From Rhizobium metallidurans (lineage in GTDB: Bacteria; Pseudomonadota; Alphaproteobacteria; Rhizobiales; Rhizobiaceae): a stretch of 64,000 nt of DNA. The position numbers and the translations under genes were made by a program. This document shows positions 7,952-17,385 of this stretch, one piece after another. The notes under the pieces were generated by a model. That model was given only the letters and a program-made list of their open reading frames with translations, made no database searches and had not been told where the DNA came from. The stretch is from the NCBI RefSeq assembly GCF_014196505.1, contig NZ_JACIDW010000003.1, positions 310,001-374,000 on the forward strand, given 5' to 3'. Each line of letters begins with the position of its first letter. The stretch's first letter is position 1.

Positions 7952-10366
7952 ATGACGAAGAAAACGTCAGTTGCGAGCACCGCTTATCCAGTATTGCCCC
8001 TGCGCGACATCGTGGTCTTTCCGCACATGATCGTACCTCTCTTCGTAGGCCGCGAGAAATCGATCCGCGCGCTCGAGGAAGTCATGGGCTCGGACAAGCA
8101 GATCATGCTCGTCACGCAGATCAATGCCAGCGACGATGATCCCGAACCGTCCGCCATCCACAATGTCGGTACCGTCGCCAACGTTCTGCAGCTGCTGAAG
8201 CTTCCAGACGGAACCGTCAAGGTTCTCGTCGAGGGCCGCGCGCGCGCCGAAATCGACGCCTACACCGACCGCGAGGATTTCTATGAAGCCCTCGGTCACG
8301 TGCTCGAAGAGCCGCACGACGATCCGGTGGAACTGGAAGCGCTGAGCCGCTCGGTCGTGTCGGAGTTCGAGAGCTACGTGAAGCTCAACAAGAAGATCTC
8401 GCCAGAGGTCGTCGGCGCCGCCAGCCAGATCGACGATTACTCGAAGCTGGCCGATACGGTTGCCTCGCACCTGTCGATCAAGATCACCGAGAAGCAGGAG
8501 ATGCTGGAAACCACCAGCGTCAAGGCACGCCTCGAAAAGGCGCTCGGCTTCATGGAAGGTGAGATCTCGGTCCTTCAGGTCGAGAAGCGCATCCGCTCGC
8601 GCGTCAAGCGCCAGATGGAGAAGACCCAGCGCGAATACTACCTGAATGAGCAGATGAAGGCGATCCAGAAGGAGCTTGGCGACGGCGAGGAAGGCCGCGA
8701 CGAGATGGCCGAGCTGGAAGAGCGCATCTCCAAGACCAAGCTCTCCAAGGAAGGTCGCGAGAAGGCCGATGCCGAGCTGAAGAAGCTGCGTCAGATGAGC
8801 CCGATGTCGGCGGAAGCCACCGTCGTGCGCAACTATCTCGATTGGCTGCTCGGTATTCCGTGGTCGAAGAAGTCGAAGATCAAGACGGATCTCAACAACG
8901 CCGAAAAGATCCTCGAAGCCGATCACTTCGGTCTCGACAAGGTCAAGGAGCGCATCGTCGAGTATCTGGCTGTCCAGGCCCGCGCGACCAAGATCAAGGG
9001 TCCGATCCTGTGCCTCGTCGGCCCTCCGGGTGTCGGCAAGACCTCGCTCGCCCAGTCGATCGCCAAGGCGACCGGCCGTGAGTATGTCCGCATGGCGCTC
9101 GGTGGCGTTCGTGACGAAGCCGAAATCCGCGGTCACCGCCGCACTTACATTGGTTCGATGCCCGGCAAGGTCATCCAGTCGATGAAGAAGGCGAAGAAGT
9201 CCAACCCGCTCTTCCTGCTCGATGAAATCGACAAGATGGGCCAGGACTTCCGCGGCGATCCGTCGTCGGCTCTGCTCGAAGTGCTCGATCCGGCACAGAA
9301 CTCGACCTTCATGGACCACTACCTCGAGGTCGAATACGATCTGTCCGACGTGATGTTCATCACGACGGCGAATACGCTGAATATTCCGGCACCTTTGATG
9401 GACCGCATGGAAGTCATCCGTATCGCCGGCTACACCGAGGACGAAAAGCGCGAGATCGCCAAGCGGCACCTGCTGCCGAAGGCCATCAAGGAACACGCTC
9501 TGCAGCCGAACGAATTCTCGGTTTCGGACGACGCCCTGATGGCGATCAGCCAGCAGTACACACGCGAAGCCGGTGTCCGTTCGTTCGAACGCGAACTGAT
9601 GAAGCTCGCCCGCAAGGCGGTCACCGAGATCATCAAGGGTAAGACGAAATCGGTCGCGGTTACCGCCGAGAACATTTCGGACTATCTGGGCGTTCCGCGC
9701 TTCCGTCACGGCGAAGCCGAGGGCGAGGATCAGGTCGGTGTCGTCACCGGTCTGGCCTGGACCGAGGTTGGCGGTGAGTTGCTGACGATCGAAGGCGTCA
9801 TGATGCCGGGCAAGGGTCGCATGACCGTGACCGGCAACCTGAAGGACGTGATGAAGGAATCGATTTCTGCGGCGGCGTCCTACGTCCGTTCGCGTGCCGT
9901 CGATTTCGGCATCGAGCCGCCGCGCTTCGACAAGTCGGACATCCACGTCCACGTGCCGGAAGGTGCGACCCCGAAGGACGGCCCATCGGCCGGCGTCGGC
10001 ATGGCAACCGCGATCGTCTCGATCATGACCGGCATCCCAGTTCGCAAGGACGTGGCGATGACCGGCGAGATCACGCTGCGCGGCCGTGTCCTGCCGATCG
10101 GCGGATTGAAGGAAAAGCTGCTCGCCGCTTTGCGCGGCGGCATCAAGACTGTTCTGATCCCGGAAGAAAACGCCAAGGATTTGGCGGAGATTCCGGACAA
10201 TGTGAAGAACAATATGGAGATCATTCCTGTGTCCCGCATGGGCGAGGTGATCAAGCATGCTCTGGTCCGCAGACCGGAGGCAATCGAGTGGGATGGCACG
10301 GTGGAAACCCCTGTCATCGCAACGGTCGAAGGGCTCGACGAGACCGGCGCATCCATCGCTCATTGA
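7952..10366 (+). CDS. lon: ATP-dependent protease Lon (LonA type)
   Basis: 804-residue hexameric AAA+ serine protease that degrades misfolded and short-lived regulatory proteins in the cytoplasm. Domains in order are an N-terminal substrate-binding LON domain (about 10-205), a coiled middle region, an AAA+ module with Walker A GPPGVGKT (near 355) and Walker [10 protein letters not shown], and a C-terminal protease domain. The protease domain carries catalytic Ser in [15 protein letters not shown] and the dyad Lys in [10 protein letters not shown]. Length matches the LonA family (about 800). The start is supported by AAAGGAAA. Terminator hairpins flank the gene on both sides. Confidence 0.98.
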   Translation: MTKKTSVASTAYPVLPLRDIVVFPHMIVPLFVGREKSIRALEEVMGSDKQIMLVTQINASDDDPEPSAIHNVGTVANVLQLLKLPDGTVKVLVEGRARAEIDAYTDREDFYEALGHVLEEPHDDPVELEALSRSVVSEFESYVKLNKKISPEVVGAASQIDDYSKLADTVASHLSIKITEKQEMLETTSVKARLEKALGFMEGEISVLQVEKRIRSRVKRQMEKTQREYYLNEQMKAIQKELGDGEEGRDEMAELEERISKTKLSKEGREKADAELKKLRQMSPMSAEATVVRNYLDWLLGIPWSKKSKIKTDLNNAEKILEADHFGLDKVKERIVEYLAVQARATKIKGPILCLVGPPGVGKTSLAQSIAKATGREYVRMALGGVRDEAEIRGHRRTYIGSMPGKVIQSMKKAKKSNPLFLLDEIDKMGQDFRGDPSSALLEVLDPAQNSTFMDHYLEVEYDLSDVMFITTANTLNIPAPLMDRMEVIRIAGYTEDEKREIAKRHLLPKAIKEHALQPNEFSVSDDALMAISQQYTREAGVRSFERELMKLARKAVTEIIKGKTKSVAVTAENISDYLGVPRFRHGEAEGEDQVGVVTGLAWTEVGGELLTIEGVMMPGKGRMTVTGNLKDVMKESISAAASYVRSRAVDFGIEPPRFDKSDIHVHVPEGATPKDGPSAGVGMATAIVSIMTGIPVRKDVAMTGEITLRGRVLPIGGLKEKLLAALRGGIKTVLIPEENAKDLAEIPDNVKNNMEIIPVSRMGEVIKHALVRRPEAIEWDGTVETPVIATVEGLDETGASIAH

Positions 10367-10408
10367 GCCTTGTTTGCCACATTCGTGCCCTATTGCTTAA
10401 AAACCCTG

Positions 10409-10439
10409 AAAAGGCTGGCATTTTTGCCAGCCTTTTTTT
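10409..10439 (+). terminator. rho-independent terminator after lon
   Basis: AAAGGCTGGCA and TGCCAGCCTTT form a long stem around a T-rich loop and end in a run of seven T. It lies about 45 bp after the lon stop. The A-run on the other side would also allow function on the minus strand, although no minus gene is near. Confidence 0.93.
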
Positions 10440-10571
10440 GTGAAAACCGTACGGAGACGCTTGCTTTTCCTTGATTTGCAGGCTCTTTGGGGTGCGGCGG
10501 GCCTGATGCACCAACTTCCGTGCCCGGCTATAGATTTGAGTCGTTTCGAACCATTTGAAAGGGGTGGAAAC

Positions 10572-10847
10572 ATGAACAAGAATGAACTCGTGTCCGCAGT
10601 TGCCGAAAAGGCAGGACTCTCGAAGACCGATGCCGCTTCGGCCGTCGACGCTGTTTTCGAAGTTGTCCAGGCTGAGCTCAAGGGCAAGGGCGACGTTCGC
10701 CTCGCTGGTTTCGGTAGCTTCACCGTTTCCCATCGCGCTGCCACCAAGGGCCGCAATCCGTCGACCGGCGCTGAAGTCGACATTCCGGCTCGCAACGTGC
10801 CGAAGTTCACGCCCGGCAAGGGCCTGAAGGAAGCCGTCAACGGCTGA
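10572..10847 (+). CDS. hupB: DNA-binding protein HU (HU-beta type)
   Basis: 91-residue histone-like nucleoid protein. The N-terminal helices MNKNELVSAVAEKAGLSK and the DNA-binding signature GFGSFTVSHRAATKGRNPSTG are intact, and the length is exactly that of the HU/IHF family. The intercalating proline arm is present (NPSTGAEVDIPARNVPKF). It binds and bends DNA non-specifically as a dimer. The start follows AAAGGGGTGGAAAC. It sits directly after lon, the same order as in many proteobacteria, but between two terminators, so it is probably a single-gene unit. Confidence 0.97.
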   Translation: MNKNELVSAVAEKAGLSKTDAASAVDAVFEVVQAELKGKGDVRLAGFGSFTVSHRAATKGRNPSTGAEVDIPARNVPKFTPGKGLKEAVNG

Positions 10848-10898
10848 TTGGATTTGCTTGGCCGCCGGGCAACGAGACCGGCAGCTCAAGTATTCGAA

Positions 10899-10925
10899 GG
10901 GTTCGGCGAAAGCCGGACCCTTTTC
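10899..10925 (+). terminator. rho-independent terminator after hupB
   Basis: GGGTTCGGC (10899-10907) and GCCGGACCC (10912-10920) pair around a GAAA loop and are followed by TTTTC. It lies 51 bp after the hupB stop. Confidence 0.9.
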
Positions 10926-10974
10926 GCATTTGCGAGCCTTGCCGCGATCGCCTGTTTCAACTACGCATGGATCA

Positions 10975-11120
10975 TTCTCAGGGCGGGGTGCAATTCCCCA
11001 CCGGCGGTAGGAGCGCAAGCTTGAGCCCGCGAGCGCCTTTTCACTTCAGGTGAGAAGGGTCAGCAGATCCGGTTGAATTCCGGAGCCGACGGTCATAGTC
11101 CGGATGAAAGAGAATGAGCA
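10975..11120 (+). promoter_or_regulatory. FMN riboswitch (RFN element)
   Basis: All conserved pieces of the RFN aptamer are present in order: TTCTCAGGGCGGGGTGCAAT, CCCCACCGGCGGTA, AGCCCGCGAGCG, GGTCAGCAGATCCGGT, GGAGCCGACGGTCATAGTCC and GGATGAAAGAGAATGAGC. The P1 stem is formed by the TTCTCA and GAGAAT ends. It leads directly to the transporter at 11199. Downstream, GCGGG (11127) and CCCGC (11156) enclose a GC-rich hairpin without a T-run; the expression platform is therefore unclear (possibly sequestration or Rho-dependent). Confidence 0.97.
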
Positions 11121-11198
11121 GGGTAAGCGGGGCGGCATCGTCCGCCGCGTCGGCACCCGCGTTCATGCGTCCTGATTTATGTTGGTCCTTTTGTTCGG

Positions 11199-12110
11199 AT
11201 GAATGACATGAATCAGACTACCCAGATTTCCGCATCCGCATCGCGTGCGCTTGCCGGCGCAAGCTGGATGGTGCTTGCCGGCATCGCCTTTGCCGTTCTC
11301 AACATCGTCACCCAGTGGCTGACGATGACCCTGGCCTTTCCCTCCGCCTCGGTCGCCTTCTGGCAATACGCCTTCGCGCTCGTCTTCTCGCTGCCCTTTC
11401 TGTGGAAGACCGGCCTTGCCGCGATGCGCACCCAATATCCGTGGCGCCACGTCGTTCGCGTCGTGCTGGCGGCACTCGGCGTGCAGACCTGGGTCGCCGG
11501 TCTTGCGAGCGTGCCGATCTGGCAGGCCATCGCGCTGGTCATGACCTCGCCCTTCTTCATCATCCTGGGCGCCCGCCTGTTCTTGGGTGAGCAGGTGGGT
11601 GCAGCCCGCTGGGGCGCCACGGCCTATGGCTTCGCTGGCGCCATGATTATCCTGCAGCCCTGGTCCGACAGTTTCAGCTGGGCAGCCCTTTTGCCGATCG
11701 CCTCCGCATTGCTATGGGGCGCCTCGTCGCTGATCACCAAGAGCCTGACGGGAATAGAAAGGCCGGAGACGATCACGGTGTGGCTGCTGGTCCTGCTCAC
11801 ACCGGTCAATGGCGGCCTTGCCCTCGCGGCCGGATTCGCGGTGCCGACAGGCACGGTATTGGTGTTGCTCGTCGCGGCCGGTCTGCTGACTGTCATGGCG
11901 CAGTATCTCCTGACGCTGGCCTACAGCGCCGCCGATGCCGCCTATGTCCAGCCCTTCGACGACCTGAAGCTGCCGCTCAACGTTCTCGCCGGCTGGCTGG
12001 TCTTCGGCTATGCGCCGGCGGGCTATTTGTGGCTCGGCGCTTGCCTGATTCTGGCGGCATCGCTCTTCATCATGCGTCACGAGATGAAGCGCGAACGCGG
12101 CGCCGCGTAG
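11199..12110 (+). CDS. ribN: riboflavin transporter RibN (DMT/EamA family)
   Basis: 303-residue inner-membrane protein with about ten hydrophobic segments and two EamA repeats (roughly 20-145 and 160-295). It sits directly behind an FMN riboswitch; riboswitch-controlled DMT carriers of this type in rhizobia were shown to be the riboflavin importer RibN, so uptake of riboflavin is a strong inference. A second ATG at 11208 is an alternative start; neither start has a strong Shine-Dalgarno, which fits translational control. No riboflavin biosynthesis gene is adjacent. Confidence 0.85.
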   Translation: MNDMNQTTQISASASRALAGASWMVLAGIAFAVLNIVTQWLTMTLAFPSASVAFWQYAFALVFSLPFLWKTGLAAMRTQYPWRHVVRVVLAALGVQTWVAGLASVPIWQAIALVMTSPFFIILGARLFLGEQVGAARWGATAYGFAGAMIILQPWSDSFSWAALLPIASALLWGASSLITKSLTGIERPETITVWLLVLLTPVNGGLALAAGFAVPTGTVLVLLVAAGLLTVMAQYLLTLAYSAADAAYVQPFDDLKLPLNVLAGWLVFGYAPAGYLWLGACLILAASLFIMRHEMKRERGAA

Positions 12111-12238
12111 GCTTTGGATGGGCGATCACGAGAATGTCATTTGGATCGCCCTGGACGCCTGAAACATGTCACATCGCTGTAATGCAAACCCCATAGGCGG
12201 ATGGCGTTTCTTCGCAATACCAATTGAGGGTATCTCCT

Positions 12239-12838
12239 ATGAGGGCAATTATTTCTGCGGCCGCTGCCGTTCTTCTCACGGCCGGCGTCGCCGCCGCTGC
12301 CGACGTTTCCTATCTCGATTTCCCGCAGCCGAACGACGATAGCAAGGAGTTCTTCACGGCGATCGAAATTCCGCAGGGAAGCTTCACCAAATACGAAATC
12401 GACGCCAAGACCGGCCGCATCGTCGTGGACCGCTTCCAGTCGATGCCGGTCGTCTATCCGGCCAACTACGGCTCTATCACCAGCTCGCTCGGCGGTGACG
12501 GCGATCCGCTCGACGCACTCGTCTACACCCGCGAACCGGTCGTTCCGGGCGCCATCATCCGCGTTCGTGCCATCGGCGTGCTGAAGATGGTCGACGGTGG
12601 AGATCAGGACGACAAGATCGTTGCCGTTCCGGCCAGCTCCATCGATCCTACCTACGACAAGATCAAGGAAATCACCGATCTTCCCGAGATCGAGCAGGAG
12701 CGCTTGCAGGCCTTCTTCCGCGTCTACAAGCAGCTGCCGGCAAAGCGCAAGGTTGTTGAGGTCAACGGCTTCGACAGCGCCGAGAAGGCACAGGCCGAAG
12801 TCGCCGCCTCCATCAAGGCCTTCGCCGAAAAGAAGTAA
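12239..12838 (+). CDS. exported inorganic pyrophosphatase (family I)
   Basis: 199 residues. A clear signal peptide (MRAIISAAAAVLLTAGVAAAA, cleavage after about residue 21) is followed by a complete family I PPase. Residues equivalent to the E. coli catalytic set are visible: Glu in IEIPQGS, Lys/Glu in TKYEID, Arg in VVDRF, Tyr in YPANYG, the metal motif DGDPLD, Asp and Lys in MVDGGDQDDK, and YK near the C terminus. It would hydrolyse pyrophosphate to phosphate outside the cytoplasm. The cytosolic rhizobial PPase (about 177 aa) has no such leader, so this should be a second, periplasmic enzyme. The start at 12239 has GAGGG upstream; an upstream TTG (12224) would spoil the signal peptide. Confidence 0.9.
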   Translation: MRAIISAAAAVLLTAGVAAAADVSYLDFPQPNDDSKEFFTAIEIPQGSFTKYEIDAKTGRIVVDRFQSMPVVYPANYGSITSSLGGDGDPLDALVYTREPVVPGAIIRVRAIGVLKMVDGGDQDDKIVAVPASSIDPTYDKIKEITDLPEIEQERLQAFFRVYKQLPAKRKVVEVNGFDSAEKAQAEVAASIKAFAEKK

Positions 12839-12860
12839 TTCGGGCAAACCCCGGATAAGG

Positions 12861-12895
12861 AAATGGCCGGGTCGCTGCCCGGCCATTTCTGTTTT
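12861..12895. terminator. bidirectional terminator between pyrophosphatase and aldo/keto reductase
   Basis: AAATGGCCGGG and CCCGGCCATTT form a perfect 11-bp stem (12861-12888) with loop TCGCTG, followed by CTGTTTTG. It lies in the 75-bp gap between two convergent genes; A-rich and T-rich flanks allow use from both sides. Confidence 0.85.
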
Positions 12896-12913
12896 GCATG
12901 AAGGAAGCGGCTG

Positions 12914-13900
12914 TTACCAGCGCTGGTGCACATGCGGTGCGATCAGCCACTCGTAGATGTCGTGGCTCGCTGCCATCACCTCGTTCGTCAGCGGCGCCAG
13001 GCCGGCGGCCGCCGCATTGGCCTTCGCCTGCTCGGCGTTGCGGGCGCCGGGAATGACCACCGTGACTGCGTCGCTCATCAGGATCCAGCGCAGCGCGAAT
13101 GCCGCCATCGTGGCGCCTGCTGGAACCAGCTTGCGAACCTCCTCGACCGCCTGCAGGCCGACCTCGAACGGCACGCCCGCGAAGGTCTCGCCGACATCGA
13201 ATGCCTCGCCGTGCCGGTTGAAGTTGCGATGGTCGTCGCTCGCGAACGTCGTCTCGCGGCTGATCTTGCCGGAAAGCAGGCCGCTTGCCAGCGGAACGCG
13301 GGCGATGACGGCGATGTTCTTGCGCCGTGCCTCCTGGAAGAAAAGATGGCTCGGGCGCTGGCGGAAGAGATTGTAGATGATCTGGATGCTGACCACGCCG
13401 GGAAACTCGATCGCCTTCAGCGCCTCCTCGACCTTCTCGACGCTGACGCCATAGCCGCGAATCTTGCCGGCCTTCTGCAGCTCGTTCAGCCCGTCGAAGA
13501 CATCGGGACGGTAAAGCACCTCGGTGGGCGGGCAGTGCAACTGCACGAGATCGAGACTTTCGACCCTGAGGTTCTTCAGGCTACGGTCGATGAAAGCTTC
13601 GAGATTGGCCTTGGTATAGCCATCGGCCACATGCGGATTGAGTCGCCGGCCGGCCTTGGTGGCGACCATCGGGCGCTCACCGCCACGGCTCTCAAGCACA
13701 TCGGCTATGATCTTCTCCGAGCGGCCGTCGCCATAGACGTCGGCCGTGTCGATGAAGGTTATCCCGGCATCGAGCGCCGCATTGAGCGCCGCGCGGCCGT
13801 CCGCCTCGCTGACGTCGCCCCAGGCGCCGCCGATCTGCCATGCGCCGAAGCCGACATTGGTCACGGTATGCGGCAGGTGGCCGAAAGAATGCTGTTTCAT
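12914..13900 (-). CDS. aldo/keto reductase family oxidoreductase
   Basis: 328-residue NAD(P)H-dependent TIM-barrel reductase. The family tetrad is visible: Asp in FIDTADVYG, Tyr in the same motif, Lys in MVATKAG and His in DLVQLHCPP. The cofactor-binding stretch near the C terminus (VVIPGARNAEQAKANAAAAG) is also present. It belongs to the Tas/YghZ-like group acting on small aldehydes or sugars; the substrate is unknown. The start at 13900 was chosen because GAGGAGG is correctly spaced; an upstream in-frame extension to 13957 is not needed. No pathway genes are adjacent. Confidence 0.9.
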   Translation of the reverse strand: MKQHSFGHLPHTVTNVGFGAWQIGGAWGDVSEADGRAALNAALDAGITFIDTADVYGDGRSEKIIADVLESRGGERPMVATKAGRRLNPHVADGYTKANLEAFIDRSLKNLRVESLDLVQLHCPPTEVLYRPDVFDGLNELQKAGKIRGYGVSVEKVEEALKAIEFPGVVSIQIIYNLFRQRPSHLFFQEARRKNIAVIARVPLASGLLSGKISRETTFASDDHRNFNRHGEAFDVGETFAGVPFEVGLQAVEEVRKLVPAGATMAAFALRWILMSDAVTVVIPGARNAEQAKANAAAAGLAPLTNEVMAASHDIYEWLIAPHVHQRW

Positions 13901-14024
13901 TGGAATGATCCTCCTCGTTTCGCCAATGGCACTATCAGTCCGCACAAAGGCCGACAAGCGCTTGCGGGGAAGGAGATAGGGCAGGGCGGAACGTCCGCCT
14001 CTGCCGTTCCCCGTGCGGCCCGAC

Positions 14025-14630
14025 TCAGAGCCGCTTCAGGCAGAAGGAGAAGTGCGCGTGCGATTCGACGGTGAGGAATTCGAACTGCCAGCCATAATCC
14101 TTGCAGAACTTGGTCACGGCTTCGACGACGCCGTAGACGATCGGCTTCACCGTGTTGCCGGTGCAGAAATCATGGCCGGCAATGCGGCCGGTCCGCTTGA
14201 CCTTGCGGTCGCACAGCAGCAGTTCCTGCCAGGTCAGTTCGAACGAGTGATCGGTGTCGATATAGGCCCAGTCGAGAAAATCGTCCTCGAACTCCGCGAG
14301 CTTTTCCAGCGAGGTGCCCTGCATAAGGTGCAGCTGCCCGCTTTCGATCTCTTTGGCGAACTGCGTGTGGATCTGATCGAGACCCGAGCTGTAGCGGTCC
14401 ATGCTCCAGGGATCGATGAGATAGAGCTGCGCGGGACGATTCTTTTCGAGAATCTCCGCCGTGTATTCCCCGAACGCCGCGCCGATTTCCACGGCCACGC
14501 CGCCGTTTGGAATGCGATAGAGCAGTTCGCCGCGATCCGGCAGCAGGCGCGCGTTTTCCATATGATGGGCGCTGAGCTGCGTGCGCGGCATGGCCGCCCG
14601 CTGTGCCTGGCGATCTTCGCGTGTTTTCAT
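14025..14630 (-). CDS. class I SAM-dependent methyltransferase-like protein
   Basis: 201 residues. The Rossmann glycine motif VAVEIGAAFGEYTAEIL (about 45-61) and the following acidic strand end (LYLIDPW) are those of SAM-binding proteins of the Methyltransf_24 type, and DWAYIDTDHSFELTWQELLL resembles the acidic post-III region of that group. The substrate is unknown. The start has GGAGACGG upstream. It stands alone between the aldo/keto reductase and tRNA-Val. Confidence 0.8.
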   Translation of the reverse strand: MKTREDRQAQRAAMPRTQLSAHHMENARLLPDRGELLYRIPNGGVAVEIGAAFGEYTAEILEKNRPAQLYLIDPWSMDRYSSGLDQIHTQFAKEIESGQLHLMQGTSLEKLAEFEDDFLDWAYIDTDHSFELTWQELLLCDRKVKRTGRIAGHDFCTGNTVKPIVYGVVEAVTKFCKDYGWQFEFLTVESHAHFSFCLKRL

Positions 14631-14760
14631 GATTCCGTCTCCGCCTGAAGCACATGAGGTGCCGTTCGATTTGGCCGGAACCTAATCGTCGGAAACGCGA
14701 TTAGCAACCGCGGCCAAGGCAAAGCCCAAGGTCTGTCAATCACATAAAGGGGAGAGAAAA

Positions 14761-14836
14761 TGGTGGGCGATGAGAGACTCGAACTCCCGACATCCTCGGT
14801 GTAAACGAGGCGCTCTACCAACTGAGCTAATCGCCC
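14761..14836 (-). tRNA. tRNA-Val (anticodon TAC)
   Basis: Read on the minus strand: acceptor GGGCGAT, D-arm TAGCTCAGTTGGTAGAGC, anticodon stem CCTCG/CGAGG with loop TTTACAC (anticodon TAC), T-loop GTTCGAA and an encoded CCA end. 76 nt including CCA. Confidence 0.96.
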
Positions 14837-15228
14837 TCCGCGGTGCGGATCATGTCCGCCGCGTCGATGGCCGTGATCTATGCGGATCGCGGACAAACCG
14901 CAAGAGCGTTTGTGAAGATTTTTTGATTTTTTTCGATCGACGTCCGCCGACCTCCCGGTTTCCCGACGCTTGCGGCTGTGGAAAACAAAAATCGACAAGG
15001 GCAGGGCGGTTCGTTCGTCGATGGCGGAGGAAGCAGTGCGCGAAAGCATACATATAAGTGGGCGATTTCGGATGTGATTTCATTCACCCACAAACAAATC
15101 GCAGGCTGTCATCGTTTTGTCTCCAAACCTGCTTGACACTCAAATGCGAACCCCGTAGTTAGCCGCTCATCGAAGCGGCAAGCTGCTTTGACACGGACGC
15201 GAAAGCCTCCGGATCGCTTGAAATGAAT
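14837..15228. other. intergenic region between tRNA-Val and tRNA-Asp
   Basis: 392 bp without a convincing gene. It carries the divergent promoters of the tRNA genes. A TTGACA at 15133-15138 is a good -35 element for the tRNA-Asp pair, but the hexamer 17 bp downstream (TAGTTA) is a poor -10; a second TTGACA at 15188 also lacks a good -10. Confidence 0.4.
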
Positions 15229-15305
15229 GCGGGTGTAGCTCAGTCGGTTAGAGTGCCGGCCTGTCACGCCGGAGGTCGCGGGTTCGAGCCCCGTCACTCG
15301 CGCCA
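15229..15305 (+). tRNA. tRNA-Asp (anticodon GTC), copy 1
   Basis: Acceptor GCGGGTG pairs with CACTCGC, the D-arm is TAGCTCAGTCGGTTAGAG, anticodon stem CCGGC/GCCGG has loop CTGTCAC (anticodon GTC), the T-arm contains GTTCGAG, and CCA is encoded. 77 nt, identical to copy 2. Confidence 0.97.
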
Positions 15306-15356
15306 TTTCACGCAAATGCTGAAAAGCATGGTCCGGAACGACGCGATCTGAAATGC

Positions 15357-15433
15357 GCGGGTGTAGCTCAGTCGGTTAGAGTGCCGGCCTGTCACGCCGG
15401 AGGTCGCGGGTTCGAGCCCCGTCACTCGCGCCA
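15357..15433 (+). tRNA. tRNA-Asp (anticodon GTC), copy 2
   Basis: Identical over 77 nt to the copy at 15229, with a 51-bp spacer between them. The few bases before each copy also resemble one another (TGAAATG), consistent with a local tandem duplication and co-transcription. Confidence 0.97.
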
Positions 15434-15754
15434 TTTTCAAAAGTTCTCATTTCGAAGACAGTCGCAGGCAGCTTGGTCGAGGATGCTCAACTTGTCCTGT
15501 TCCGTTGCGCGGTTGTTTCGAGCCATGCGCTGAGCGCTGGTCAGGCATGCAACTCGAATCCCTGTGGATGCTTTTGTCGCGACATCGTTGCATCTGCTTG
15601 ATAAACTCCGGCGACGAGTACGCTATTGGCATTCTAAAAGTCTTGCGCCTTGGCTCCGGCTGCGCTAACCACGGCGGGATTACAACGCACGTTCGCTTGC
15701 CGGGCAAATGCCCACCCGCGCCTCCCGGCGTAACGGCAAGCAGGGATGAACCTG
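15434..15754 (+). other. nuo operon upstream region
   Basis: 321 bp between the second tRNA-Asp and nuoA; it should hold the nuo promoter. TTGATA near 15600 with CTATTG downstream is too widely spaced to call. A plus-strand frame (15505-15891) overlaps nuoA out of frame and is rejected. No repeat or RNA was recognised. Confidence 0.35.
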
Positions 15755-16120
15755 ATGACTGGACTTCTCAGTTCCTATATTCCGATCGCGATCTTCATTG
15801 GTATTGCCGCCGTCATCGGCCTTTCGCTGCTGATCGCGCCTTTCGCTGTCGCCTACAAGGCGCCCGATCCGGAAAAGCTCTCGGCTTTTGAGTGCGGCTT
15901 CAACGCTTTCGACGATGCGCGCATGAAGTTCGATATCCGATTCTACCTGGTGTCGATTCTCTTCATCATCTTCGACCTCGAAGTCGCCTTCCTGTTTCCG
16001 TGGGCCGTTTCCTTCGGTGCGATCGGCTGGTTCGGTTTCTGGTCCATGATGGTCTTCCTTCTCGTGCTGACCATCGGCTTTATTTATGAGTGGAAAAAGG
16101 GAGCCCTGGAATGGGAGTAG
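15755..16120 (+). CDS. nuoA: NADH-quinone oxidoreductase subunit A
   Basis: 121-residue membrane subunit of respiratory Complex I (ND3 homologue). It shows three hydrophobic segments and the conserved loop [27 protein letters not shown], described here by its Cys in ECGF and the acidic [10 protein letters not shown] segment of helix 2. The start at 15755 ([10 protein letters not shown]) gives the usual rhizobial length and places AGCAGGG at good distance; ATG at 15746 is the alternative. The last bases overlap nuoB. It is the first gene of a co-oriented nuo array that runs to 31.9 kb. Confidence 0.95.
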   Translation: MTGLLSSYIPIAIFIGIAAVIGLSLLIAPFAVAYKAPDPEKLSAFECGFNAFDDARMKFDIRFYLVSILFIIFDLEVAFLFPWAVSFGAIGWFGFWSMMVFLLVLTIGFIYEWKKGALEWE

Positions 16121-16695
16121 CCCCAAGCGACAAGGCGCTCGTCGCGCCGCATCCGAAAGGCATCATCGACCCGGCAACGGGCAAGCCGATCGGCAGCGAC
16201 AGTGCGTTCTTCGGCGAGATCAATGACGAGTTGGCCGACAAGGGCTTTCTCGTAACCTCCACTCGCGATCTGATCACCTGGGCGCGCACCGGCTCGCTGA
16301 TGTGGATGCAGTTCGGTCTTGCCTGCTGCGCCGTCGAAGGCCTGATGCAGGTCTCCGGTCCGCGTTACGACATGGAGCGCTTTGGTGTTGCTCCGCGCGC
16401 TTCGCCGCGCCAGTCCGACGTCATGATCGTCGCCGGTACACTGACCAACAAGATGGCGCCGGCGCTCCGCAAGGTCTATGACCAGATGCCGGAGCCGCGT
16501 TACGTCATCTCGATGGGCTCCTGCGCGAACGGCGGTGGCTACTATCACTATTCCTACTCGGTCGTGCGTGGCTGCGATCGTGTCGTTCCTGTCGATATCT
16601 ACGTGCCGGGCTGTCCCCCCACGGCAGAAGCGCTGCTCTACGGGGTGTTGCTTCTGCAGAAGAAGATACGGCGCACCGGAACGATTGAGCGCTAA
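16111..16695 (+). CDS. nuoB: NADH-quinone oxidoreductase subunit B
   Basis: 194-residue hydrophilic Complex I subunit (PSST homologue) that carries the terminal N2 [4Fe-4S] cluster and hands electrons to quinone. Ligand motifs are visible: the tandem Cys pair in [10 protein letters not shown], Cys in [10 protein letters not shown] and Cys in [10 protein letters not shown]. The start at 16111 overlaps the end of nuoA (10 bases), with AAAGGGAG before it, implying translational coupling. Confidence 0.97.
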   Translation: MGVAPSDKALVAPHPKGIIDPATGKPIGSDSAFFGEINDELADKGFLVTSTRDLITWARTGSLMWMQFGLACCAVEGLMQVSGPRYDMERFGVAPRASPRQSDVMIVAGTLTNKMAPALRKVYDQMPEPRYVISMGSCANGGGYYHYSYSVVRGCDRVVPVDIYVPGCPPTAEALLYGVLLLQKKIRRTGTIER

Positions 16696-16710
16696 GGGCG
16701 GAGGACTGTC

Positions 16711-17313
16711 ATGAGTGAAGCCTTGAGCGAACTGTCGTCTTATCTTCGCGAGATGCGTGGCGACCTGATTGCCGATGCGTCGATCAGCTATGGCGAATTG
16801 AACGTAACCACGACGCCGGAAGCAATTCTGGCGCTGCTGACGTTCCTGCGCGACGATCCGCGTTGCGGCTTCGTCAGCATGATCGACATTTGCGGCGTCG
16901 ACTGGCCGCAGCGCGAACAGCGTTTCGATGTCGTCTACCATCTCCTGTCGCCGAAGCAGAACCTGCGCATCCGCGTCAAGCTTGCCGTTGCCGATGGCGT
17001 ATCGGTTCCGTCGGCAACGTCGGTCTACATGGGCGCCGAGTGGTTCGAGCGTGAAGCCTGGGACATGTACGGCATTCCGTTCTCCGGCCATGCCGACCTG
17101 CGCCGTCTGCTGACGGACTACGGCTTCGAAGGCCATCCGCTGCGCAAGGACTTCCCGACGACAGGTTATGTCGAGGTGCGTTATGACGATGCCGCCAAGC
17201 GCGTCGTCTACGAACCCGTCGAACTGAAGCAGGAATTCCGCAATTTCGATTTCACGTCCCCGTGGGAAGGCACCGATTACGTACTTCCGGGAGACGAGAA
17301 GGCTGCGAATTGA
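16711..17313 (+). CDS. nuoC: NADH-quinone oxidoreductase subunit C
   Basis: 200-residue peripheral-arm subunit (30-kDa homologue). The family signature [20 protein letters not shown] is present, followed by [22 protein letters not shown]. It is a separate gene here, not fused to nuoD as in E. coli. It starts 15 bp after nuoB with GGCGGAGGA as ribosome site. Confidence 0.97.
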   Translation: MSEALSELSSYLREMRGDLIADASISYGELNVTTTPEAILALLTFLRDDPRCGFVSMIDICGVDWPQREQRFDVVYHLLSPKQNLRIRVKLAVADGVSVPSATSVYMGAEWFEREAWDMYGIPFSGHADLRRLLTDYGFEGHPLRKDFPTTGYVEVRYDDAAKRVVYEPVELKQEFRNFDFTSPWEGTDYVLPGDEKAAN

Positions 17314-17385
17314 GATGAGGCTCGACTGTCTTGAAGCCTCTCCGTTCGCCGTCTCATGCCAATTGCCAGCGCGGAGCGCGTCGCT

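Noticed and set aside
7967..10363. 798-codon minus-strand frame opposite lon
   Set aside because: Exact mirror of lon with low-complexity Asp/His/Arg translation.
12120..12151. 8-bp inverted repeat GGGCGATC / GATCGCCC after ribN, considered as a terminator
   Set aside because: The loop is 16 bases and no T-run follows, so it is not a convincing intrinsic terminator.
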